Position numbers and translations under genes: made by a program | Assembly (NCBI RefSeq): GCF_900292035.1 | Contig: NZ_OMPO01000002.1 | Span: forward strand, 186,001-250,000 | Direction: 5' to 3' | Origin: Blastococcus sp. Marseille-P5729 | Lineage (GTDB): Bacteria; Actinomycetota; Actinomycetes; Mycobacteriales; Antricoccaceae | Length of the DNA stretch: 64,000 bases | Part shown: positions 35,796-43,670 of the stretch, in pieces | Layout of the letters: each line of letters starts with the position of its first letter | Position numbering within the stretch: the stretch's first letter is position 1 | The notes under the pieces: model-generated | What the model was told of the DNA's origin: nothing | Database searches by the model: none | What the model saw: the letters and a program-made list of their open reading frames with translations, nothing else

Positions 35796-36616
35796 TTACA
35801 CGAGGAGCTGGAGATGCAACCCCGCGTAGCCGCCGCAGCGCCGCTTCGGCGCGGGCGCGTCAACTCGCTGGTTGTCGCTGGCGGGCTGTCCGCCGAGGGG
35901 CTCGTGGCTGGTGATGCCGTGCCGGTCGCGGTAGGCGGCGATGGTGGTGACGTTCCTCAGCCAATGCCCGCGGTCGACTGATGGCTCACCGAGTTGCTCG
36001 ACCCACCGTTCGCGGTTCTTGACGGCAGTGACGGCGAGTGCCCGGGGCGTTGTTCGATGAGCGCCTTGCGCTCGTTGATGGCCTGGCGCATGTCGGATGA
36101 CATCGGTCCCATGGGTTCTGAGATGAGGCCGACGATCATCCTCGCGGAACGCCGGCCTCGGCTCCTTCCCGCTTCGGCGGTGGCCAGCCTCAACCGGTGG
36201 CGTAGGACGGCGGCGATGTCATCGGCGTCATCGAGTCAGTAGCGGGCGACTGCACTAGGCAAGGTCGCCTCGATGTTGTGGCCATTCGCTTCGGCCCGCC
36301 GGAGCTCGGCCGCAAGTGGGCCGTAGGCATCCGAGGCGAGTACATCGTCGCGTTGTTCGTCGGTGAGGCCGCAGGACATGAGCAACTGCGCCCAGCGGTC
36401 GCATTGCGCAGCGGTGGCGAGGGTCTCCATTTCGGCAGCGAGCTGGGCGATGCTGCCCCAGGCCTCCTGCTCGGCCTTGATCGTCTGCGTGGCAGACAAC
36501 TCGCCGCCGCTGTTGGCGAGCACCCCGGTCAGCACCTCCTTCGGGGTCGGGGCATCTTGTGCGTCACGTGCGCCGTGGTGCTCGTCAGCCTCGTGGGTGG
36601 TCTGCTCATCACACAT
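35796..36616 (-). pseudogene. C-terminal relic of a MobF (TraA/TrwC-type) relaxase
   Basis: The minus strand reads DEHHGARDAQDAPTPKEVLT, GVLANSGGELSATQTIKAEQ, EAWGSIAQLAAEMETLA and on to AVARY. This is the helicase-side and C-terminal sequence of actinobacterial MobF relaxases. A TGA at 36236 stands where a Ser codon is expected, since LDDADDIAAVLRHRLRLAT follows in frame. A second frame change near 36045 is needed to reach RWVEQLGEPSVDRGHWLRNV and the stop at 35796. The relaxase and most of the helicase domain are absent, so the gene is dead. Confidence 0.75.
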
Positions 36617-36808
36617 CACTCTCACGCTGCGCATCGAGCCAGTCGCGGACATCCGAGAGCGCGAACCGCAGATGCTTGCCGAGCTTGAAGGCTCGCGGCG
36701 CCTTGCCGGACAGCCGCCAGTCGTAGATGGTCTGCGCGGGGACCCGAGGTACTCGGCAAGTTCCTCGACCCCGATCAGGGGCTCCAGCCCCGGTTCTGTG
36801 GTGTTCAT
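36609..36808 (-). pseudogene. Excisionase-like small HTH gene with a one-base frameshift
   Basis: The gene starts MNTTEPGLEPLIGVEELAEY and then shifts. Adding one G in the GGGTCCCCG stretch near 36745 restores LGVPAQTIYDWRLSGKAPRA, FKLGKHLRFALSDVRDWLDA and QRESDV-stop. That is the winged-HTH pattern of excisionase/AlpA-type proteins of mobile elements (66 residues). The frameshift may be real or a sequencing error in a G/C run. It lies next to the attachment site, as expected for an element-borne Xis. Confidence 0.75.
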
Positions 36809-36942
36809 GAGAGGCAGGTGCTCAAGCCGTACCGAACAGCCGGGAAGCGACCGGATCGAACGGCGCTGCGCCTGCGCGGGGAGCGCGGCGCACCTGCTCA
36901 ATGTGGTAGGTAAACGATGGGATCGCATGTCGCCCCCAAAGC

Positions 36943-36979
36943 GAAAGTCCAGGGCAACCATGGGCTGACCTGGACTTTC
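36943..36979 (-). terminator. Island-supplied hairpin directly behind the tRNA-Met gene
   Basis: A perfect 11-bp inverted repeat (GAAAGTCCAGG and CCTGGACTTTC, 15-base loop) abuts the attachment repeat. On the minus strand it lies 4 bases after the mature tRNA end, so it probably terminates tRNA transcription now that the original hairpin has been moved 13.5 kb away. Confidence 0.65.
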
Positions 36980-36995
36980 TTCGTAGCGGGGACAG
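36980..36995. repeat. Proximal attachment-site repeat inside the tRNA-Met 3' end
   Basis: This is the second copy of TTCGTAGCGGGGACAG. It includes the 3' half of the acceptor stem and the first T-arm bases of the tRNA, so insertion rebuilt a complete tRNA gene. Confidence 0.85.
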
Positions 36996-37057
36996 GATTT
37001 GAACCTGCGACCTCTGGGTTATGAGCCCAGCGAGCTACCGAACTGCTCCACCCCGCG
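36984..37057 (-). tRNA. Initiator tRNA-Met (CAT anticodon)
   Basis: The minus strand starts CGCGGGGTGGAGCAGTTCGG, has the anticodon loop CTCATAA flanked by the three G:C pairs (GGG/CCC) that mark initiator tRNAs, and the T-arm GGTTCAAATC. It ends CCCCGCT plus discriminator A, without an encoded CCA. Position 1 (C) does not pair with position 72 (T), as required for formylation and initiation. The gene is intact even though an island is inserted at its 3' end. Confidence 0.95.
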
Positions 37058-37114
37058 GTGACATGGGTCTACGTTACGCGTCTCCTCGGCGGCTCGCAAC
37101 CAACGTGCCCGAGA

Positions 37115-40036
37115 TCACCCGCCGTCGTCGGTTGGCTCGGCCGACGGCGTTGCCGCCTGCTGTTCCTTGACCGCGGCGTCCAGCGCCTTGCTGGCGTCGA
37201 TGATCTGCTGTTGCGCCTGCCCCATCGTGGCGTAGTCACCGGACTGCGCGGCCGCCTCGTACGCCGAGATGGCCGCCTGCAGCGCGGTGTTGGCATCGTT
37301 GATCTTCTGCTGCGTCGACGCGTCTCCCCCGCCAGATCCGCCGGTTGTGCCGTTGGGGTCCGTGGTGCTCTCATTGATGTCCGCGGCGTCTTCGTTGGCC
37401 GTGTTGGCGGCATTGTCGCCGGCGCCCGGGCCGAACAGCTTGTCCAGGCCCTCCTTGATGGTCGGAGCCCAGGTGAGCTGCCCGCCGTACTGCAGCAGCA
37501 CGAACTGCAGTGTCGGGTAGGTCGAGCGCACGTAGACCGGTTCGACGTACAGCAGGCCGCCAGCGATGGGCACGGTCAGCAGGTTGCCGAAATCGACCGA
37601 ATCGGCGTTTCCCTGTCGCAGCCAGTTGAGCTTGGTCTTGATCTCCTCGTCGTTGGTGAACTGGTTCTGCACCTGACGCGGGCCGAAGGTGTTCTGCGCC
37701 GGCGGCATGGTCAGCACGGTGATCTTGCCGTAGTTCTCCGGGTCGCTCTCGGCTGCCATGTAGGCGGTGATGTTGTCCTTGTTGTTGGCCGTGAGCGGTG
37801 AGGTGATCTTGAAGGTGGACACGTCCTGGCCGGGCAGCTGTGAGCGGACGTAGAACGGTGGCTGGTCGCCGGCGCCTCCACCGGTCGGGTCGGCGGCCAC
37901 CTTCCAGAAGCCGTCCTCGCCGTAGAACTTGCTCGGGTCGCTGACGTGGTACTGGGTCAGCAGCTGCCGCTGGATCTTGAACAGATCCTCCGGGTAGCGG
38001 AAGTGGTCGGCTAGGCCCTCGGGGATCTCCGACTTCGGGGTGATCGCCCCCGGGTAGGCGCTCTGCCAGGTCTTCAGCACCGGGTCGTTCTCGTCCCACT
38101 CGTAGAGGGTGACCGTGCCGTCGTAGGCATCCACGGTCGCCTTGACCGAGTTGCGGACGTAGTTGACCGTCTCGTCGGGCAGCGCGGCGGTGCCGGTGCC
38201 GGTCTGCGCGTCGGCGGTGGTGTCACGCAGGCTCATCTGGGCGGCGTACGGGTAGCCGTCGGAGGTCGTGTAGGCGTCGATGATCCAGGTGATCCGTCCG
38301 TCGATCACGGCCGGGTACGGGTCGCCGTCCGCGGTCAGGAATGGCGCGACCGCCTCGACCCGCTCGCGCGGAGTGCGGTCGTAGATGATCTTCGAGTTGC
38401 TGCCGATGCTGCTGTTGAGCAGGAAGTTGCCCTCGGCGTAGCGGATGGCGAACACGGCCTTGCGGAACAGGTTGTCGACCGGAACCCCGCCCTCACCGTC
38501 GTAGGTGGTGCGGCGCTCGCCCTGCCCCTCGCTGTCCTCCGGCCGGTCGTACTCACGATGCTTGCCGTCCTCAGTGCCCACGATCGAGTACTCGTTGTTG
38601 AGCTCGCCGAAGTAGATCCGCGGCTGCTTGACCTCGATCTCGCCACCCTCGAACCCGGAGTTGACGAAGTTCGGCATGCCCTTCTCGTCGACCTCGTTGG
38701 CCGGCGCGGCAATGAATCCGTAGCCGTGGGTGTAGTAGGTGTGCATGTTGATCCAGTTGCGCTGCGCCTCGGAGAAGCGCGAGGGATCCAGCTCGCGCAC
38801 CGCGACCACGTAGTCCTTGCTCTCGCCGTCGATCGTGTACCGGTCGATATCCAGCCGGTCGGCGAACGAGTAGACGCGCACGACCTGCTCGTTCTGCTGC
38901 ACGACCTCGCTGATCACGTTGGGATCAAGCAGCCGCAGGTGCGGGATGGTGCCGGCGTCCGCCCGGATCTCGCCGGGCTCGGCGGTCGACTTGGCGGGGT
39001 AGGCCTGATAGTCGACCTCATCGAGGCCGTACGCCGCGAGCGTGGCGTCCATCGCGCGCTCGATGTACTCGGCCTCCTTCACGTTCGCGTTCGGCGTGAC
39101 CACGAACCGGTTGTAGATCGCCGGGTAGGCGGTCCCGATCGCGAGGCTGGCGACGATCATCAGCGCGAGCGCCATCGCCGGGATCGCGAAGTTCTTCATC
39201 AGCAAGGTGGCGAAGAACGCCAGCGCGCAGATGATCGCAACGATCGCCAGGATGGTCTTCGCCGGCAGCATCGCGTTGACGTCGGCAGCCGCCGCACCGT
39301 AGAAGTTCTTGCCCCGGGTGGAGAACATCAGGTCGTAACGATCGAACCAGTAGCCCAGCGCCTTCAGCAGCACGAACACGCCCAGCAGCACCGCGAGGTG
39401 CGCGAGCGTGGCGGTCGCGAAGCGCTGGCCCGGCGAGTTGAGCCGGATCCCGCCGTACAGGTAGTGGATCGCGGCCGCGATCACGATCGCGAACCCCACG
39501 ACGGCGAACAAGTAGGTCAACGAGAACCGCAGGAAGGGCAGCTCGAAGGTGTAGAAGGACACGTCCAGGCCGAACTGCGGGTCGGTGCGGCCGAAGTCGG
39601 TGGAGTTGGCCCAGGTCAGATACGAGCGCCACTGCGACTGAGCCGCATAGCCACCGAAGAGGAAAGCCGCCAGGGTGGTGACGATCAGCAGCAGCCTGCT
39701 GCGCGGCTCGATCACCCGGCGGTATTGCTCCAGGTTCTGCTGCTCGGCGGTGAGCGGGCGGAAGGCCGGTCGCAGCCGGTAGGCCAGGTAGGCGTTGAGC
39801 CCGATCACCAGCGCCGCCACGGCACCGAAGACGAGGAAGAGGACGGCGCGGGTCCGCCACGTGGTCCAGAACACCTCGGTGTAGCCGGTCTCCTGGTACC
39901 ACCAGTACCGCACGAGCAGCTGCGCGACCAGGCTCGCTGCCAGGATCAGCACGGCGAGCGCGACGCCGATGATCATCAGCACGCGCGCCCGCTTGCTCAT
40001 TCCGAAGGACGCGGCCGCCGGCGGTCGAACTGCCAC
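37115..40036 (-). CDS. UPF0182 family membrane protein
   Basis: This 973-residue protein has about seven transmembrane helices in the first 330 residues (for example VLMIIGVALAVLILAASLVA and the motif SLTYLFAVVGFAIVIAAAIH) and a very large extracytoplasmic part. It ends in a low-complexity, acidic and coiled tail (TANEDAADINESTTDPNGTT, then an Ala/Gln-rich stretch) after residue 890. This is the COG1615 family, found throughout Actinobacteria, with function not established. The start is a GTG with GGGGAG 8 bases upstream; a later ATG at codon 13 is possible. It lies next to the PDZ protease gene, as in mycobacteria. Confidence 0.88.
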   Translation of the reverse strand: MAVRPPAAASFGMSKRARVLMIIGVALAVLILAASLVAQLLVRYWWYQETGYTEVFWTTWRTRAVLFLVFGAVAALVIGLNAYLAYRLRPAFRPLTAEQQNLEQYRRVIEPRSRLLLIVTTLAAFLFGGYAAQSQWRSYLTWANSTDFGRTDPQFGLDVSFYTFELPFLRFSLTYLFAVVGFAIVIAAAIHYLYGGIRLNSPGQRFATATLAHLAVLLGVFVLLKALGYWFDRYDLMFSTRGKNFYGAAAADVNAMLPAKTILAIVAIICALAFFATLLMKNFAIPAMALALMIVASLAIGTAYPAIYNRFVVTPNANVKEAEYIERAMDATLAAYGLDEVDYQAYPAKSTAEPGEIRADAGTIPHLRLLDPNVISEVVQQNEQVVRVYSFADRLDIDRYTIDGESKDYVVAVRELDPSRFSEAQRNWINMHTYYTHGYGFIAAPANEVDEKGMPNFVNSGFEGGEIEVKQPRIYFGELNNEYSIVGTEDGKHREYDRPEDSEGQGERRTTYDGEGGVPVDNLFRKAVFAIRYAEGNFLLNSSIGSNSKIIYDRTPRERVEAVAPFLTADGDPYPAVIDGRITWIIDAYTTSDGYPYAAQMSLRDTTADAQTGTGTAALPDETVNYVRNSVKATVDAYDGTVTLYEWDENDPVLKTWQSAYPGAITPKSEIPEGLADHFRYPEDLFKIQRQLLTQYHVSDPSKFYGEDGFWKVAADPTGGGAGDQPPFYVRSQLPGQDVSTFKITSPLTANNKDNITAYMAAESDPENYGKITVLTMPPAQNTFGPRQVQNQFTNDEEIKTKLNWLRQGNADSVDFGNLLTVPIAGGLLYVEPVYVRSTYPTLQFVLLQYGGQLTWAPTIKEGLDKLFGPGAGDNAANTANEDAADINESTTDPNGTTGGSGGGDASTQQKINDANTALQAAISAYEAAAQSGDYATMGQAQQQIIDASKALDAAVKEQQAATPSAEPTDDGG

Positions 40037-40167
40037 CCTTGCACTCTCCCCTATTAGTTCCTGCAGCGCGGCTGGCGAGCCGCGCGCTGATATCCCAACG
40101 CGCAGGTCGCGCCCACGGTTCCTGCCGTGAGAAGCCTATGAGCCCGGCGGCTGGGCGGCCACCTGGG

Positions 40168-41184
40168 TCAGGAGCAGGTGTCGATCGGCTCGCCGGCCCG
40201 CAGCGCCTCGATCGCCTCCACGGCGTCCTCGAGGGTGGCGACCTTGGCGATCACCGGGCCGTCGTCCGGCGGGTCGATCAACGCCTCCGCGCAGTTGTCG
40301 GCCGGCGTCAGGAACATCGCGGCCCCCACCTCGGCCGCCTTCTTGAGCTTGAAGCGCACCCCACCGATGGCGCCGACGTTGCCGTCGGGATCGATAGTGC
40401 CGGTGCCGGCGATGAACTCGTCGTCCACCAGGGGCTGCTCGCCCACCAGGTCGATGATCCCGAGGGTGAGCATGAGACCGGCGGACGGGCCACCGATGTC
40501 GTTCTGTGCGAAGCTCACGCTGAAGCCGCCGTAACCCCGGTACGTGACGGTGATGCCCAGCAGCGAGCCTGCGCGATCCTCCGGCGGACCTTGGGTCACG
40601 ATCGTCGTCGTCGCCGGCTCACCGTCGTGCAGATAGTCCACGCTCACCTCCGTGCCGGGCTCGATGCCGGTCAGCACGGTGGTCAGCGTCTCGGCGTCGG
40701 GCACCGGCTGCCCGTCGACGGCCTCCAGCGCATCCCCCGGCGCGAGCGGGATGTCGTCCGGCGCGTCGACGACCACGACCTTCTTCGGGTAGTTGAGGTA
40801 GTTCATCGCAGCCTGGATCGCCGCGCTCTCGCTCTGGACGTACTCGGCGCGGTTCTGCTCGTTCGTCTCCTCGCGGGTCTGGGTGGGTGGATAGACGCTC
40901 TCGCGTGGAACGATCGCGGCATCGTCGGAGAACCATCCGGCGATCGCTTGGAAGATCGTGATCTCGTCGATGACCCCGACCGTGGTGAGGTTCAGGTTGC
41001 CCTCCCCCGGGTCGGTCTGCTTGCCCTGGATCGCGATGACCGGCTCGCCCTCGAAGTCACCGAGCGTGTTGACCGTCGGGCCCGGCACGAGTGAGACGTA
41101 CGGGACGCGGATGAACGCCAGCAGCAGCGCCAACCCGCATAGCACGATCACGCCGGTGACCAAGGTCTGCAGGCGGCGAGTCAT
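40168..41184 (-). CDS. Membrane-anchored PDZ / Lon-type (S16) serine protease
   Basis: This 338-residue protein has an N-terminal membrane anchor (TLVTGVIVLCGLALLLAFIR), a PDZ domain near residues 130-215 (LAPGDALEAVDGQPVPDAET) and a C-terminal S16 protease domain. The catalytic Ser is in NDIGGPSAGLMLTLGIIDL (about residue 235) and the Lys in AIGGVRFKLKKAAEVG (about 280). The ATPase part of Lon is absent, as in YlbL-like proteins. It probably cuts envelope proteins outside the membrane. The start is the ATG of MTRRLQ, since upstream in-frame sequence is antisense to the next gene. It ends 131 bases upstream, in map order, of the UPF0182 start. Confidence 0.88.
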   Translation of the reverse strand: MTRRLQTLVTGVIVLCGLALLLAFIRVPYVSLVPGPTVNTLGDFEGEPVIAIQGKQTDPGEGNLNLTTVGVIDEITIFQAIAGWFSDDAAIVPRESVYPPTQTREETNEQNRAEYVQSESAAIQAAMNYLNYPKKVVVVDAPDDIPLAPGDALEAVDGQPVPDAETLTTVLTGIEPGTEVSVDYLHDGEPATTTIVTQGPPEDRAGSLLGITVTYRGYGGFSVSFAQNDIGGPSAGLMLTLGIIDLVGEQPLVDDEFIAGTGTIDPDGNVGAIGGVRFKLKKAAEVGAAMFLTPADNCAEALIDPPDDGPVIAKVATLEDAVEAIEALRAGEPIDTCS

Positions 41185-41301
41185 TGCCTTAGCGTAGGGC
41201 AGCGTGCGCCTCGTCGACCGGCCACCCGGCGTCCGTGATCGGGGAACAACCCGCCCGCCGGAGGACGTTGACCTACCAAGCGCCCAGCCTAGGAGGCACC
41301 C

Positions 41302-42759
41302 ATGACGAAGCCGCCGTTCGGTTTCAACGGCCCGCAGCCCGACGACGACCCGTCCGAGGAGGGCAATCAGCCTCAGCAGCCGGCGAATCCCTTCGGCTTC
41401 CCCATGCCGGGCATGCCGGGTATGCCGGGCATGCCAGGTATGGGCGGCGGGCAGATGCCCGACATGAACCAGCTCATGCCGATGCTGCAGCAGCTGCAGC
41501 AGATGTTCATGGGCGGCACCAGCGGCCCGGTGAACTGGGACATCGCCAAGCAGACCGCGGTCCGCGCAGCGCAGCAGGGTGAGAAGCCGGCCCAGACCTC
41601 CCGCGATGGCGCCGAGCAGGCGGTGCGGATCGCCGATCTGTGGCTGGATAGCGCCAGCACCTTCCCCAGCGGGGTGGGCTCGACCGCCGTGTGGACGCGC
41701 AGCGAATGGGTGTCGCGGACCCTCGACGTATGGGCGACGCTCTGCGATCCGGTGGCCTCGAAGATGGTCGGCGCGATGACCGCGCTGGTGCCCGAGGAGG
41801 GGCTGGCCGCAGTTCCCGGCATGCCGCAGCTTCCGGGTATCGAGAAGATGCTCGAGGCGATGGGCGGGATGCTGTTCGGGGGCCAGTTCGGGCAGGCGCT
41901 TGCCTCGCTGTCCACTGAGGTCCTGACCTCCACGGACATCGGGCTGCCGCTCGGACCCGAGGGGACGGCGGTCCTGGTCGCGCAGAACGTCGACGAGCTC
42001 TCCGATTCCCTCGAGCACGATGCAGAGGAGGTACGGCTCTACCTCGCGCTGCGCGAGGCTGCCTACATCCGGCTGTTCGCGCACGTCCCGTGGCTGCGCA
42101 AGAAGCTGTTGAGCACGATCGAGGCATACGCCTCGGGGATCACCATCGACCGCGACGCGATCGAACGTTCGCTGTCGGAGATCTCCCCCGAGGACTTCCA
42201 GGCGAACCCGCAGAAGATCCAGGAGATCATGTCCAGCGGGGTCTTCGAGCCGCAGCAGACCGAGGCCCAGAAGCAGCAGCTCACGGCGCTCGAGACGCTG
42301 CTCGCGCTCATCGAGGGGTGGGTCGACCGCGTGGTGACCACAGCGGCGGCCGACCGGCTGCCGGGGGCCGCGGGGCTCGGCGAGATGATGCGCCGCCGCC
42401 GCGCCTCCGGCGGGCCGGCCGAGCAGACCTTCGCAACCCTCGTGGGCCTCGAGCTGCGGCCCCGGCGGCTGCGCGACGCGGCCGCGATGTGGGAGCGGAT
42501 CGAGGACGCCGAAGGCATCGAAGGGCGCGACCGGCTCTGGGAGCACCCCGACCTGCTGCCGACCTCGGACGACTTCAGCACCACCACTGAGCACCCCGAG
42601 GGCGAGCCGCAGCTCACCGAGGCTGATTTCGAGGCCTTGCTGGCCTCGGACGGCAGCGGCGGGCCCAGAGAGCATCTCGACGGCGGCATCGACGGACGCC
42701 CCGACGACGAGGACGAAGACGACCCGGACAAGGGCGGCCCGGCACCGGCCGGCGCCTAG
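41302..42759 (+). CDS. DUF2342 (putative zinc-dependent metalloprotease / F420-associated) protein
   Basis: This 485-residue actinobacterial protein has a Pro/Met-rich N-terminus, then the family core (VNWDIAKQTAVRAAQQGEKP, LREAAYIRLFAHVPWLRKKL, ALIEGWVDRVVTTAAADRLP, RASGGPAEQTFATLVGLELR) and an acidic tail. The family is labelled zinc-dependent metalloprotease or coenzyme F420-associated in databases, without a firm activity. Here I see Tyr in the REAAY position, where I remember a His in relatives; this should be checked. AGGAGG lies 5 bases before the ATG. The gene diverges from the PDZ protease gene. Confidence 0.85.
   Translation: MTKPPFGFNGPQPDDDPSEEGNQPQQPANPFGFPMPGMPGMPGMPGMGGGQMPDMNQLMPMLQQLQQMFMGGTSGPVNWDIAKQTAVRAAQQGEKPAQTSRDGAEQAVRIADLWLDSASTFPSGVGSTAVWTRSEWVSRTLDVWATLCDPVASKMVGAMTALVPEEGLAAVPGMPQLPGIEKMLEAMGGMLFGGQFGQALASLSTEVLTSTDIGLPLGPEGTAVLVAQNVDELSDSLEHDAEEVRLYLALREAAYIRLFAHVPWLRKKLLSTIEAYASGITIDRDAIERSLSEISPEDFQANPQKIQEIMSSGVFEPQQTEAQKQQLTALETLLALIEGWVDRVVTTAAADRLPGAAGLGEMMRRRRASGGPAEQTFATLVGLELRPRRLRDAAAMWERIEDAEGIEGRDRLWEHPDLLPTSDDFSTTTEHPEGEPQLTEADFEALLASDGSGGPREHLDGGIDGRPDDEDEDDPDKGGPAPAGA
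41404..41439 (+). repeat. Four tandem 9-base units encoding MPG repeats
   Basis: ATGCCGGGC, ATGCCGGGT, ATGCCGGGC and ATGCCAGGT follow each other inside the DUF2342 gene and encode Met-Pro-Gly four times. Such runs can expand or contract by slippage without shifting the frame. Confidence 0.85.
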
Positions 42760-42773
42760 GTTCTGCTGCGTCG

Positions 42774-43352
42774 CTACTCGGGCTGCTCGTCGTCCCACCC
42801 GATCGGCAGGCCGGCCGCGTATGCCGCACCCTCCAGGAACCCCTCGGCACGTGCGGTGTCCGGATAACGTGCGCACAACTCACGGAACCGGGGGCCGTGG
42901 CCGGGTTCCAGCAGGTGTACCAGCTCGTGCACGATGACATAGTCGATCACCCACGACGGCATCTGCTGCAGCCGGTGTGAGAGCCGGATCTGACCGGTCG
43001 ACGGGGTGCATGACCCCCAACGGGTTCGTTGGTTGCTCACCCACCTGATGCCCGCCGGCCGAGCCCGCCCCTCGAGGTATCGCTCCGACAGCGCGCTGGC
43101 CCGGCTCGCCAGCTGCTCGTCGCTTCGCGGGGTCGCCTGCTGCCTCCGGTCCTCCTTGGCCAGCACCCGACCAACCATCCGGTCGACCCATCCCTCCGCC
43201 TCGTCGGCGCTCAGCCGGGCGGGCAGCAGGACCACGACCTGCTCGCCGTCCCGGTAGGCCTGCACGCTGCGCGTGCGCCGGGTACTGCGCCGGATCTCGA
43301 CCGGGACGCCTCCGACTGTGCGCCGCTCGGTAGCGGGCTTTCGAGCACTCAC
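42774..43352 (-). CDS. YgjP/SprT-like (M48-type) zinc metallopeptidase
   Basis: This 192-residue protein carries the zinc motif VIVHELVHLLEPGHGPRF (HExxH with a following His) and the family WVSNQRTRWGSCTPSTGQIR segment upstream of it. It belongs to the YgjP-like DUF45 metallopeptidases, whose substrate is unknown. A GTG start at 43352 gives the usual length; the frame remains open upstream but that part is atypical. Its 5' side faces the intergenic DnaA-box cluster. Confidence 0.82.
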   Translation of the reverse strand: MSARKPATERRTVGGVPVEIRRSTRRTRSVQAYRDGEQVVVLLPARLSADEAEGWVDRMVGRVLAKEDRRQQATPRSDEQLASRASALSERYLEGRARPAGIRWVSNQRTRWGSCTPSTGQIRLSHRLQQMPSWVIDYVIVHELVHLLEPGHGPRFRELCARYPDTARAEGFLEGAAYAAGLPIGWDDEQPE

Positions 43353-43670
43353 GCCGCCGAGACTAGCCGGGCCGCCCCGACCGCCACGACTCGATTCAGC
43401 TCGCGCGCCCCGAGGATCGTTTGTCCACAACCGCCGGGCGAGTCGGCATGCGTCGGTTTTCCCCCAGGTCACGAGGAGAATCGGTCAACGGTCGGCGGCC
43501 TGTCCACAGCCCGATCCACAGCTTTCCCGCTGGCTGCACCCCTGTCCTCCACAGCCAGCCGACGCGCTGTCCACATGTCGCCCGGCGGCCGACTCTGCCT
43601 GTGGACAAGTGTCCGGGCAGGTCCCAGCGATGTCAGAGTGCCTCACATCCGCCGCATGAGAGGAGGTCCG
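43353..43670. other. 318-base intergenic region between divergent genes
   Basis: It separates the YgjP-like gene (minus) from the ThiF-like gene (plus). It contains six DnaA-box-like 9-mers (see the next entry), a GGTTTTCCCCC run near 43455, and the AGGAGG ribosome site of the ThiF-like gene at 43661. No protein-coding or RNA gene is evident. Confidence 0.6.
43421..43608. promoter_or_regulatory. Cluster of DnaA-box-like sequences
   Basis: Within 188 bases there are two perfect actinobacterial DnaA boxes, TTGTCCACA, at 43421-43429 and (reverse) 43600-43608. There are two one-mismatch copies CTGTCCACA at 43500-43508 and 43567-43575, and weaker copies CGATCCACA at 43512 and TCCTCCACA at 43545. 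This density is far above chance for 9-mers, and I found no comparable group elsewhere in the window. dnaA and dnaN are not nearby, so this is more likely a DnaA-binding or titration site than oriC. Confidence 0.6.

Larger units (their letters stand above)
23455..36979. mobile_element. About 13.5-kb genomic island inserted at initiator tRNA-Met, carrying a DISARM-type defence locus
   Basis: The island lies between 16-bp direct repeats, with the intact tRNA gene at the right end. From left to right it holds an IS481 remnant, an IS21 remnant, vsr, then (minus strand) drmB, drmA, a NERD-helicase gene, two genes of unknown function and a C5 methylase gene, then a MobF relaxase tail and a frameshifted excisionase gene beside the tRNA. 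No integrase gene is visible, and both mobility genes are broken, so it is probably fixed. The relaxase suggests that it descends from an actinobacterial integrative conjugative element. Confidence 0.82.

Noticed and set aside
23455-36979. CRISPR array or prophage inside the island
   Set aside because: No regularly spaced repeats and no phage structural, lysis or packaging genes were seen.
41185-42876. N-terminal extension of the PDZ protease frame
   Set aside because: The extension is antisense to the DUF2342 gene; the membrane anchor directly after MTRRLQ marks the true start.
43353-43670. Chromosomal origin of replication
   Set aside because: DnaA boxes are present, but dnaA, dnaN and an AT-rich unwinding element are not, and the flanking genes are core genes not normally at oriC.
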